This document shows, one piece after another, positions 1 through 10,141 of a stretch of 64,000 nucleotides of DNA. Where the stretch lies: contig NC_084891.1 of assembly GCF_958979055.1 (NCBI RefSeq), positions 29,570,001-29,634,000 on the forward strand. Reading direction: 5' to 3'. Position 1 is the first letter of the stretch, and each line of letters begins with the position of its first letter. The notes beneath the pieces are model-generated. The model was not told the origin of the DNA. It worked only from the letters and a program-made list of their open reading frames with translations, and ran no database searches. Position numbers and translations under genes: made by a program. Source of the DNA: Alnus glutinosa (Eukaryota; Streptophyta; Magnoliopsida; Fagales; Betulaceae).

Positions 1-3000
1 TCATGATTGTCCCCAAGAAAATCACTAGGACAGTTGTCAGGGTAAGAAGGCCACTCTAGACCACAAATCACGCGCACTTAGAATCTTCTTATTGCTAGGA
101 GATTTCTTAACACCAATTTAGAAGTGGACTAACCACCAAACCCATTTGTTTATTATTATTATTTTTTTTTTAAAAAAAAAGAAGAGACAATAGAGATCAT
201 TATCCTCTTATATTTTTCTCATTCATCCCCTAATTTTAGAGATTTTAGTTTGTTTCCTATACCGCTAACGTGTCATGTGTTCTTAATTACTTATCTGTTT
301 AGTTTAACGTTTTCAAAACATACGACTTGAAAAAAATAATAGTTTTATAACGTGATCAATAAAATTGTATTTAAACCTTTTCGTGCGGTTTTAAATCACA
401 CCCTTTTTTGGCGGTTTAAAAATATATATTTTTCTTTCATATTTTGAAATCTCGTTTTGTTGTTTTTATTTTTAACTGCACTCTCAAACTAGACAATTAT
501 TATGATTCGGTTTAAAAAAGAGCTCTTGACATGCAAAATTATGGTGCCAGCTGACGTGCTCTCAACAGCAGGATGCTCGGTCAGTGTAGCTCAGGCAGTC
601 GTTTCTTCTTTTCAAAATAAAGAAATAAATAAATAAACAAATATCAACTCAATCGTCACACAGAAATCTCCTTCATTTCCGTTTCAACTTCGTCATGCTC
701 GATCTCTATTAAAGTTAAAAACATCACGCCTTCCGCATGAGTACGACATAAGTATAACCGACTGTTCAAAAAGTAGCGGCCGGAAAAAATATCACGCACT
801 TTGAGTCGGTTTTGCTGCGATGTTTTATTCTAAAAATATATTTTTAATTAAATTTTTTTAAAAAAATTAGCTTCGAAGTAGTGTGTATTTAAAAATTAAT
901 TATTTACAAATATAAAAATTAATGTCTTCAAATTGTAAAAATAAATAGTACACGGATTACATGCATATTCAAATCTGCTTCATGCACGTTTGTTACCAAC
1001 TATTTTTTATTATTATTATTTTTTTCCTTTTTCTATTAAGGTTATCTTGGCCCAACCCCATGATCGAATTAAAGCATTTATGTTCACACTTCAAACATTT
1101 AGTACCGTACAAATTTATTCTTCACATATTTTAATAGGTTTCGTGGAATTGAAATGGCGTGTCATAATGATTGTGAAGGAAGTAAAACCACACCCGCTGA
1201 CGACGACGATGTTCTGGAAACATTCTCTTGAATAAATATTTGGTTAAATGATTTTCCCTTACGAAATAGATAATTGAATTTGGTCTGATGCCCGTGACCG
1301 TCCTGAGAAAACGTAGCTGATTTGCTGTTGCCTCCTACTGTCTAGCCTCATTGACCTAATTAACTCACCGGCCAGGAAGTTGGTTCAAGATAATAAATTT
1401 ATATATTCATTGAGAAGAATTCAATTCTGTGTCTGAAAAGAAAGTGAGATATTTTAGGTGAGAATTTAAGAGATCTGAATCCCTTCTAATATGAATGACT
1501 GAAAGTCAAATATGGACAGTGAAATCATAAAGAGTTATTTAGATATTCCCACAGGCAACTAAAATTCATCATTGTTAGTAACTCTTTCATTTCTGGCAGA
1601 CTATCATTTGTATTAGCCTTTTTTCCAAGAGCAATCTCATTGCTATCTTTCCTTAATAGATCACGCAAGGAGTGAGGAAAAAAGGGGCTAGACAGCTTCC
1701 CCCAACCCAACAGTTTTCATCAAATAACAGATTTGTTCCGTTTGATATTGCTTTTTAGAATTTTTTTTTAATGAAAAAAAATGTTATAATATGACGTAAA
1801 GATGAAAGTAACTTTGAGTGTTGTTAGCTTAGATTTTTGGATGTCCGGACTAGCGATAGATCACTTACAAAACAAAGTAAAAGCTATCGAAATAATGCCG
1901 ACCGATAAGAGATCGGTGGGAAACCTCCTATACTTAAGTCAGTATGGCCTTTTTTGGAATAGAATACTAAACAAAGAGTTTTGAAGAAAGACTTTATGCT
2001 TGGTACTTGGATGTGTACTTTTTTTAATGGGAGAGGTTTCTAGTCCACCATGGTAACATCGATGTCAATGGTACATAATTTCCTTTGTAGGGCATGACTT
2101 ATATACCATGCTGATCATATTAATGGCAATTTGGGAATTGATGAGGGTGTATAGTTTTCATGTAGAGAAGATCGAATATTGATTTGTTTTCCTTAGAAAG
2201 GTGATTGTAATCCAATGACCTGATTGCCTTTTACATAAAGGCTACTAAGGCGATTATTTAATTTATCACTAGCGTCTCCGGTCTTTCGAAGACTGACAGA
2301 TTTTTGACTATTATTTATTCTATTTTACATGTGACTTATCGTCAGTCCTACCCTCCAAAACTTTGCATCTACAAATCTTTTGTGTTTTAAGATTTTGTTA
2401 ATACTATTTTTATTCAAAAAGAGGAAACAAAACCAAGAAGAAGAAAAAGTGTAATCAAACAAATCTACTAGACATCAAATCTTTCATATATATATTAATT
2501 AGCAAGGGTTTGGTAGGAAGTGACTCAAATGAACACTAATAAAGTAGGCAAGGGAAATTAGCTAATTAATTGATTTTAGCATCTTATACTTGTGGCATGA
2601 CAGCAAGTGACATGAAATGGAAAGATCTTATCCTCCTTTTGTTTTTGTTTTTTTGGATTGAAGTTAAAATGCGATGAGATAGATGATCGGATAGGACAAA
2701 GATAGGCAAGTACCCACCACCAAGGCGTTTTGACCCGAGTGATGGAGTGAGGAGAGTATGGTCAAAACAGTAGACATTCGTCAATCATTTTTAAGCTTAA
2801 TGTATGATTTGTAGGGATGGGGATTAATAGTAAGATAAACAAAAAAGTTGGAGGAGACACATTGAATAGGGTACTTAGCAGTTGGGGGTTACGCGAGTGG
2901 GACTAATGATGGTAAGATGTGATGGGGTGGGGACTACCACGAGTCATTGGGGAAGAGATTCTAGACGGAGGGGGGGGCCAAAGAGACACCCACCATCCAT

Positions 3001-3380
3001 ATAACACTCCCGCGGGGGAGTTGGCCTTTAAGCCCCATTCGTCGTCATCATTGTCATTCATCTGGTGTTATCATCACCATCGGCGCCACGCCTCGATCAT
3101 ACAAACTGCCACACGCCAAATTGGACGCAGCAGACCTCGCCCACATGGTCTTATTAAAAGCAGATTCTCTCTCTCGAAAGGGTTTCACAGTTCACACAGT
3201 GCAGTCAAAAGTTGCATATTGCCAGGTGGGCTTTTTTGTACGTACTATATTTTTTTTTGCCAATCAAGTCGGATCTAGTATGAGGCAATGTGACCATTGA
3301 TCATAGGTCCACATCTATACAGTTTGCCTAAAAGTCAACATTAATCTTTTCTTCATTTTAAAGGTAACATAGAGGACTTA
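1..3380. other. AT-rich intergenic DNA, no gene recognised
   Basis: I see no convincing coding region on either strand. The open frames are short, without family motifs, and lie in low-complexity A/T tracts. A GC-richer patch at about 2960-3240, containing a CT-rich run near 3165-3175, could be a decayed promoter or 5' leader, but no gene follows it. Confidence 0.5.
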
Positions 3381-3672
3381 AAAGGTGCGTTTGAAATTAC
3401 AATTTTATATATGAAAAGTGTAATTTTAAACTAAATCGTAAAAAATTAATTATTTGAAAATTGTAATTTTAAAATACAGAAAATTATTATTTTTTTTTTT
3501 AAATCGCAACCAATGAGAGTTTTTTAGAAAACTCATAATTTTAAAGGCTAACTTACGATTTTAAAGATCAAATTACGTTTTGTCAAATGCTTAATTGCGT
3601 TTTTAAAAATCATTTTTTCAAATTGTGCATTTTTAAATCGCTATTTTTGAAATCGAAAACCCAAACAGATCA
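3381..3672. mobile_element. PIF/Harbinger-like MITE, old copy
   Basis: This foldback element of about 290 bp has ends reading GGTGCGTTTG and, inverted, CAAACAGATC. It is flanked by tta on both sides. Its internal sequence follows the same order as the fresher copy at 60906-61221, including repeated short words around gcgattttaaa. Many CG positions of the fresher copy appear here as TG or CA, consistent with long exposure to cytosine methylation. It has no coding capacity. Confidence 0.6.
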
Positions 3673-4572
3673 TTATTTTATGAGTTAAATTAAATTTTAT
3701 TGATCTACTATAACTATAGTACTGGTGTGTATGTTATCACGTTCATGGACAAACCTAAAGAACGGCTGGTGGGAGTCATGGCCCCTCCAGCGCCCTTCTT
3801 AAAAAATTAAAAAAAAATGTTAAAAAGTTTTTTTAACCTTTAAATTTGTTAAATACTTTGGCCACTAATTTTTTATTTTTTTTAATACAATATGGCTTCT
3901 TAAAATTAAATTTCTAGTTCAATTCCTCATGTTATTTAAAAATTTTAAACAACAAACACCATGGTACTACACGATTAGATGCAACAATAAAAAATCTTGA
4001 TTGTTAAATGAATATTCTCAATTTTACTTAAAATAAAAGAGAATATTTAAAACTTGAAAGAAAGTATTGAGTGCACAATTAATTGCTTTGAGTATTTAAT
4101 TATGTACTTCATAGTAATATTCAATACCTTCTTTAATCTACTTCTTAATAGAAGGTAAATTTATTTTTAAAATTATCTATCAAATTTACTGTCAACCTCT
4201 CCCACATCTGCTGTTATCTTTGAATACTTCACATTTTAAAACACATATTCTATATTTTCAAATGAAATAACACTTTTCTTTGTCAAACCATTAATCAAAA
4301 TAACAGTTTTAGTCATGTTTGAGAGTAAATCAAAACTTAATACATAAAATATGATGAGGATATTTCGATGAGATATTATACATTTACAATTTTCGTACAA
4401 TTCTAGCAATTTTTTTTAAGATCAACCATTGAATATTTAAGATTACGTGATGACAACAAATATGCCATTAAATCCACAAAATTTTTAAAAGATAGATGCA
4501 TCTATTAAAAAAGATAAGGGAGTAAGGCTACCAAGGTTCTAACGGCTAGATTTTCCTTTCCTTTTTTTTTCT

Positions 4573-4616
<44 letters not shown>

Positions 4617-4738
4617 GTAAGAACTGGTTTAAAAATCTGGTATTTATTTTTTAATTTTTTATTAATAAATTTCTGCTTAGTAATTCATTCTCTAAATTAA
4701 ACCTACTATTTCCTAGGATCTTAATTATCAATAAACTA
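3673..4738. other. AT-rich spacer with a long poly(T) run
   Basis: No gene was recognised. The only marked structure is a homopolymer-like T tract at about 4564-4611, which may be the antisense poly(A) tail of a retroposed sequence, but no body can be identified beside it. Confidence 0.4.
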
Positions 4739-5138
4739 TTATTCTCTCCCCAAAAAAGGACCAGGGTCATTATAGGCTTGATTGAAACAAACTAGGTCTA
4801 TGAAGCCAAGTCCCCCTGTGATTTTGAAACACTCATCCATTTCTAGTTCATCTAGTGAATTTTTGCATATGTCCCCACCAAAAAATTTGCAGTAGCCCAT
4901 TGATTTCTTTGCAAAGATCAATTTGAAGCTTGAGAATACTCCTGCTATACGTTGGAATAGCTTGTATTACAGCTTTCAATAAGATCTTATTCCCTGATTG
5001 GGATAAAAATTTTACCTTCCAATTATTTAGCCGATTCCACACCCTATCTTTGATGCTTTTGAAAGCAAATGATTGATACTCTAGAGTTGGGAGGCCAAGA
5101 TATTTTTCATATTTGTCTGTGTCATAAAATATATCCAA
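4739..5138 (-). mobile_element. LINE (non-LTR retrotransposon) reverse transcriptase remnant
   Basis: The minus strand encodes the C-terminal part of a plant L1-type LINE reverse transcriptase. Recognisable blocks in order are a YLGLPTL-like block, IKDRVWNRLNNWK, KFLSQSGNKILLKAVIQAIP, CKEINGLLQIFWWG, and in a second frame GGLGFIDLVCFNQA. These match the usual order of the thumb and post-RT region of plant LINEs. The reading frame shifts near 4870 and stops interrupt it, so it is a dead fragment. It retains no catalytic YADD box, endonuclease or poly(A) tail. Confidence 0.8.
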
Positions 5139-5205
5139 GTGATGTATGGAATCCGAAGGTAGGGATAAGAGGCCATTACATTATCAATTACACTATTAAT
5201 TACAC

Positions 5206-5321
5206 TTTTTTTTTTTTTCTTTCTTTTTTTGATATGTCTACACAAGAGGGAAGGAGGATTCGAACTAGTGACCTCCGCTTTATAAGGTATGGTCTTCAGC
5301 CGATTGAACTACTCCTTTGAG
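5206..5321 (-). mobile_element. tRNA-derived SINE with perfect target-site duplication
   Basis: Read on the minus strand, this short element has a tRNA-like head with an RNA polymerase III A box (TAGTTCAATCGG) and a B box (AGTTCGAATCC), then a short body and an A-rich tail, which appears as the T-rich run at 5206-5231 on the plus strand. It is flanked by a perfect 14-bp direct repeat, actattaattacac, at 5192-5205 and 5322-5335. The internal promoter, A-rich tail and long target duplication together define a SINE. Its small size (116 bp including tail) means it is little more than the tRNA-like module. Confidence 0.8.
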
Positions 5322-5339
5322 ACTATTAATTACACATTT

Positions 5340-6372
5340 GCTGTCATAATTTGACGAAACAATGGCCGTCCCCCTTCTTTACTAGTGCTTTAAAGTCCTG
5401 TCCCGGAAGCAGTTCTTCGTCTTTTTCAGGTAAATTAAATGGGCGTCCTTTTATCAGTTTATGGTTGAATTTTAGACCTCATCACTGAGATCACTGTTCA
5501 CCAACCGGCGAGCATGGCAAAATCAAGCACAACTGGCTGAGAATAAACACCTTGATTTTATGATTTCAACGAATTTCTAACTCAATGAGTCAATGAACCA
5601 AAAGAAGAAGATCCAAAACCCTTGAGATAGTGTCTGAAATGGCAATTACATCGCTTTCGTGTTAGTTTTGATAAATTAATGGAATATCCGACAGACCCGA
5701 CAAATGATCTTGTAGTTGGACAAGGAAGTCTCAAATCAGTTCAACAAATAGGATGTCTAGCCCTTGTTACCACTTACCAGTAACTTGTACAGAGAGAGAC
5801 TCTAAGCCTCATTTTCATCACGTGAATTAATTACTGGTAAGGCTAGCCGTTGGGGTATTGCTTTCAGTATTAATTTGGAGCTTCAGGTCAAATCTAGTAT
5901 ACATGCAAAAGAAGGGGAAGGTAGAAGCGAAAAGTCTTCCCGTTTAGGATTAATCGATTCTTTGATGTGCGGGAAATTTCTTTTCGGTTTTCATTTTCCT
6001 TCAAAATAGACTACCTTTTTTATATTTTACGTGGCCCAAAACAATCGAAGAGGAAAAAGAAAGAGGGCATTTGAATTCCTTCATAAGTGGTCTTCTTTAA
6101 TTATCCTCTATGCTATTTTTTTATTTAATTTATTTTGAAGACTGATTTATCCTCCATCGTTGCTGGCAGTGGTCCCTTTATATATGTGCAGTCGGCACCA
6201 TGCAGTTGGTAGCTAGAGATCCAAGAACTGGGATCCTGTGCTTCCGAAAGTTTAAAATCGTTTAACTATCTATATATCCGTCAGAGAGGCATGTGTAAAT
6301 CATTACAGAAGCAACACAACTTTCTTAATAGAAGCAGGGCATGCATGTCTAGAAGCACTTATGAGTTAAATT
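5340..6372. other. intergenic spacer, nothing recognised
   Basis: No coding region, RNA gene or delimited repeat could be identified in this stretch on either strand. Confidence 0.4.
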
Positions 6373-6855
6373 TTGAAGAATATTAATTTTGATGATTAAA
6401 TTTACTCCTCTTCTTTTTCTTTTTCTTTTTTTTTTTTTTTTTTCTTTTTTTTTTTTTATGATCGAGTTTATAAGTTTTTGAAATAATTAGTGATTTAACA
6501 TAGTATCAGAACAAAAGTTCTGAATTCGAACATTATTTCAATCATTCACTTAACTTTTGAGATGATATCATAATCAGAGTACGTAGTGAGCCCGGCTACA
6601 CGTAAAGGAAAGTGTCAAAATATTAATTATATGATTAAAGTCACTTATTCTTGAAAGTATTGAGGTTTTGAGTTCGAATTCTGTCTTCGCACATTCACTT
6701 GCATTTCAATTAAATATTTTACGTATTTAGCTTCACTTATTAATGAGGAAATTTGAGTCCACACATAAGGAAAAATATTAGAATATAAATGAAATGATTA
6801 AATTTATCATTTCCTATCTGTTTATACTTTTAGAATAAGTAGTGATTTTTTTTAA
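6373..6855 (+). repeat. TRIM-like short LTR element, degenerate
   Basis: The segment repeats a module that also occurs at 15550-15975 and, inverted, at 34411-34666: an LTR-like stretch ending near ttagtgatttaaca, a primer-binding-like site (tagtatcagaac at about 6501, compare the plant iMet site TGGTATCAGAGC), then a short leader containing gagttcgaa. The LTR-like stretch appears again near 6610 and 6770, so the layout looks like LTR-internal-LTR-internal-LTR. A T/C-rich expansion interrupts the first LTR. There is no coding capacity, as expected for a terminal-repeat retrotransposon in miniature. Confidence 0.45.
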
Positions 6856-7049
6856 AAAAAAAAGTAAAAAAAAAAATACGTTACAAAGAATAAATTCATG
6901 GCCTGAAAACAAAATTATATATGAACTGGTACTCAATCTGAACTTATATGGACTATTTATTGGAGATGATCAAAACAATTAATAAAAAAAAATGCTATAA
7001 GTACTAATGAATAAACTCCACATTATCTTAATAAGCAACAATATAAATA

Positions 7050-7072
7050 TTATATATATATATATATATATA
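7050..7072. repeat. (TA)n microsatellite
   Basis: An uninterrupted TA dinucleotide run. Similar TA/AT runs occur at about 7525-7548, 14816-14836 and 52721-52748. Confidence 0.9.
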
Positions 7073-7079
7073 CTCCGAA

Positions 7080-7880
7080 GACCTAAAAAGGATGTGCCTG
7101 CTAAATCTCCGCAATACCATCAATTGATCATCATATAATCATGATTAAAGGGAAACAGGCGGCTGGCGCTTCACATTCACGCCCACTTGTTCATGTTCAG
7201 GCCGCAGCCACCAAGGGGTCCCCAATATCGATCACTGGGAATTAATATATATGTTATATTTGAGGGACTTTTTCATTTTAGTAGGAATTATGGAGAACGT
7301 ACAGCACTCCTGCTAAAAGCTCAGGCTCTAGTGGAGATCAGCGTGCTGCATGTGGAATCATATTTCTTAATTGCGTTTACCGGGGATTAATTTTCATTAT
7401 TAACTTTTAACTTATTTGTATTTTTATCCCCGCTTTCAGCTTTCACGTGCTGGATCATGGGCTTTACACTAATATGTATAAAACCATCTAACTATGATAC
7501 GTCCATGTAATGTTTAATTAAAGTATATATATATATATATATATATATAATAAATTAGATGGTGCAAAATGAACCGATCATGGTCTCTATCTAATTACAA
7601 ACAGAATCTCTGGCCTTAGTTGTCTCTCGTAGGTAGGTTAGGAAACTAGACATACTTTCAAGAGACGAAACATTTCCATGCAGCCAAAAGAAGTAATGCT
7701 TAATTGGCTTGTTTGCTGCTTTGGAGCGATTTTATCAAGTTCAGATTATCACCTATTATTTTTTTACAATATCCGTAATTTCAGTATGAATTTTACACGA
7801 AATTAACGAGTTAGAATTAAGGGTTCTAATTTATTTAATTAAATAAATCAGACTTATGGTTGACCTATATGGTCTTTTTC
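7080..7880. other. intergenic spacer with a dispersed-repeat fragment
   Basis: No gene was recognised. The part at about 7785-7870 resembles 26270-26400: both carry words such as cacgaaatta, ttagaatt and tttaattaaat in the same order, as in a dispersed low-copy plant repeat. Its class cannot be assigned here. Confidence 0.35.
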
Positions 7881-7884
7881 CATG

Positions 7885-8165
7885 TATTACTTTACGGTCA
7901 AGATAGAATTTATTATTTGAAAAATGATAGTAATCCATGATGACCGATTTTAAATGGTGTGATATTTTTGTGTCTCAAAATTTATAAGAATTAGATATTC
8001 AACATGTATTTACTATTGTTTTCTGTCTATTTTAAACGTTAATGGAGGAAGGCAGCAAGAACTGGGCTGACAATTTTAGGTGGGCCATTTTGTCGTCTCC
8101 AGATGGGCCCGTGATATGTAAACTTGTAAGGAGGCTGCAACTCGATCAGCAGGCAAAACTGTTTT
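7885..8165. repeat. 3' flank of kinase copy A, repeated at 9250-9515
   Basis: This stretch and 9250-9515 are direct repeats. They share accgattttaaatggtgtga-type sequence, the stretch around tattcaacatgtatttact, agatgggccc and the ending aaggaggctgcaactc. Here it sits immediately 3' of the kinase copy A remnant. At 9250-9515 the same flank occurs without any kinase sequence attached. Confidence 0.75.
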
Positions 8166-8168
8166 GCA

Positions 8169-8741
8169 CTAACAGGAGCCATGCTCAGCATTTGTTTTTG
8201 TCTCCCCCATTGTCATCTTGATGGCATTGATGTTTTCTAGTTCTTCCAAAACTTGTCCCATTGATGGACAATTTTTTTGGTCGGATTCCAGGCATCTAAG
8301 TATTAGCTGAGCTGCTTGGCATGCACCTTCTAGTGGGTAATGGGTATTGTTCACCTAGTCTTGAGTCCATTATTATTATTTTTTTTTTTTTGTGAGACAT
8401 AGATGGCTTGGCGTATTGGACCAGGTTTTGACTATCACTGGTCCTATTGGGGTTGTGGGCCCGTAAACCCGTTAACATTTCCAATAACACGACGCCGAAA
8501 CTATAGGCATTGCTTTTCAGGAACAAACAGCGGCCTATCGATCATGGTATTGTGCGAACGTATATATTATTAGATTTGTAAAATTTAATTTCAAATATGA
8601 AGTGAATTTGATTAAGGGTCACTACAAATAGGTTTCTAATTCAATTTCTCAATTTGACTATTAAAGAAAGGTTAATCTTTTTTTTTGTCATTGAAAAATT
8701 ACGTAATTAAAATTTGATATTACCTGTTTCAGTATATATAT
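8169..8741 (-). pseudogene. PIX13-like RLCK-VII pseudogene, copy A (3' remnant)
   Basis: This remnant is homologous to the last exon of the intact kinase at 10142-13500. Exon 6 starts near 8534 after an AG acceptor and encodes kinase subdomains IX-XI ([20 protein letters not shown], then [17 protein letters not shown] and a conserved ELENIN motif). An insertion-like T-rich run at about 8376-8392 and small indels near 8345 throw the frame. The C-terminal basic, His-rich tail of copy B is missing. Upstream, only the last few bases of exon 5 and its donor survive (acctgtttca, about 8724-8733); the sequence then leaves homology in an AT run. Everything N-terminal to the activation loop is gone, so it cannot encode a kinase. 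Confidence 0.85.
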
Positions 8742-8801
8742 ATATTATGAAAGTCAAATAGACAGATATTATTACTTTATGATCAAGATGGAGGTCATGT
8801 T

Positions 8802-8981
8802 GTATAGGTTTTTGAGCAGCTGTATTATGTAATGGTCTTAGTCTACTTTGCCTGAGTGGAGGAAACTCTCACCGCTATGCCGTGACTTTGTGTATTAGGG
8901 ATTCTTATAAACTCTGGACATTTGACCAGCTAGTCTCTTTTGTATACAAGAAGGGATTTTCAAAAAAAAAAAAAAGAAAGA
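8802..8981 (+). mobile_element. severely 5'-truncated LINE tail with target-site duplication
   Basis: This is a short 3' end of a LINE ending in an A-rich tail. It is flanked by a 17-bp near-perfect repeat, aagatggaggtcatgtt at 8785-8801 and the same word with one change at 8982-8998. The body (ggtggaggaaactct-like words, agtctctttt) resembles the 3' end of the insertion at 17946-18492, so the two derive from one LINE family. Confidence 0.7.
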
Positions 8982-9249
8982 AAGATGGAGGCCATGTTTG
9001 ATAGCATGTAAAAAAAAAAAAAATGACAAGTCTAAAATATATATAGTGTCATATATATTATTTGAAAATCTTAACTTGACAAATTACATTGTGGACATAA
9101 AAGAATAAATTGTATTGGAAAAAAATTATTTTAACTCAATTTATAAAAATGTCATTGCTAGCTAAAAAAATAATGTGTTTCTCATATACTAGCTAAAATT
9201 ACAAACTAGATTTGAGAAAATTTATCCAATCCCATTTTTAAAAAAATTA

Positions 9250-9515
9250 GGTCCATATATTATTTGAAAGGATAATAATCCATGTTGACTGATTTTAAAT
9301 GGTGTGATATTTTATGTCTTAAAATTTAAAAGAATTAAATATTCAACATGTATTTACTAGTATTTTCTGTCCATTTTAAACGGAAATGGAGGAAGGCAGA
9401 ACTGGGCTGATAATTTGAGGTGGGCTATTTTGCCGTCTACAGATGGGCCCATAATATGCAAGCTTTTAAGGAGGCTGCAACTCATCAGCAGGCAAAATTG
9501 TTTTTGGAGACCTGA
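9250..9515. repeat. orphan copy of kinase 3' flank
   Basis: This is the second copy of the sequence at 7885-8165 in the same orientation. No kinase exon adjoins it, so it marks the edge of a former duplicated unit whose gene portion was lost or never included. Confidence 0.7.
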
Positions 9516-9858
9516 CGCTTACGTTATTTTGAATCTTTGATGCACCTTCATCTATATATCCTTTTGCTCAGACCAAAAGAAAAAGAATGGTAAAATAAAA
9601 AAAAAATTGCATCTGAACCGTTACATATAGTTTCAAAACTATTTAGTAATGTCATGTAATATAAGAGCACACTGACGTGACCCTAACGAATACGTTATTA
9701 AGCTCAATCTTTTGAAAAAAATACAGTAGGGTTTTGTGACAAATTAGAGGATTTTTTTTTTTTTTTTTTGGAAATGGAGAAAGACTAATTTATAATTCAA
9801 TATTTTCTTTATCTAACAGTTTATTTTTCTACACAAAAATATGAATGCCTTTGTCATG

Positions 9859-10008
9859 GCATTTGGATCCTCTCCGGTTTAAATGAACGGGAGGGATCCA
9901 GTTAGTATTGTTGAAAGGGTAATATTATTTTTTTCAAAATGTAAAAAAACAATATTACCCCTAAAATAAAACTAACTGGGATTCCTTCTGGTTCATTTGA
10001 ATTGGAGG
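9859..10008. mobile_element. small foldback MITE in the 3' flank of kinase copy B
   Basis: The two halves are inverted copies: the left arm contains aaatgaacgggagggatcc and gggtaatatta, and the right arm reads as their complement. The repeat tgtcatg flanks it at 9852-9858 and 10009-10015. The paralogous position beside copy C (about 20405-20420) lacks the element, which supports insertion after the duplication. The superfamily is unclear. Confidence 0.6.
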
Positions 10009-10141
10009 TGTCATGAGACAGGCCTCTCATAAAACAGGTTGGACATGTTACAAGACTTACAAAAATATATGAAGCTGCATGCATACCAAGACCAAAAACA
10101 AAACTACAATTACTTATTAAGTTGTAGGCTTGTAGCCGGAA

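Noticed and set aside
5230..5325. A genuine tRNA gene on the minus strand at the A-box/B-box sequence
   Set aside because: The A-rich tail and a 14-bp target duplication mark it as a SINE, and the acceptor stem does not pair well.
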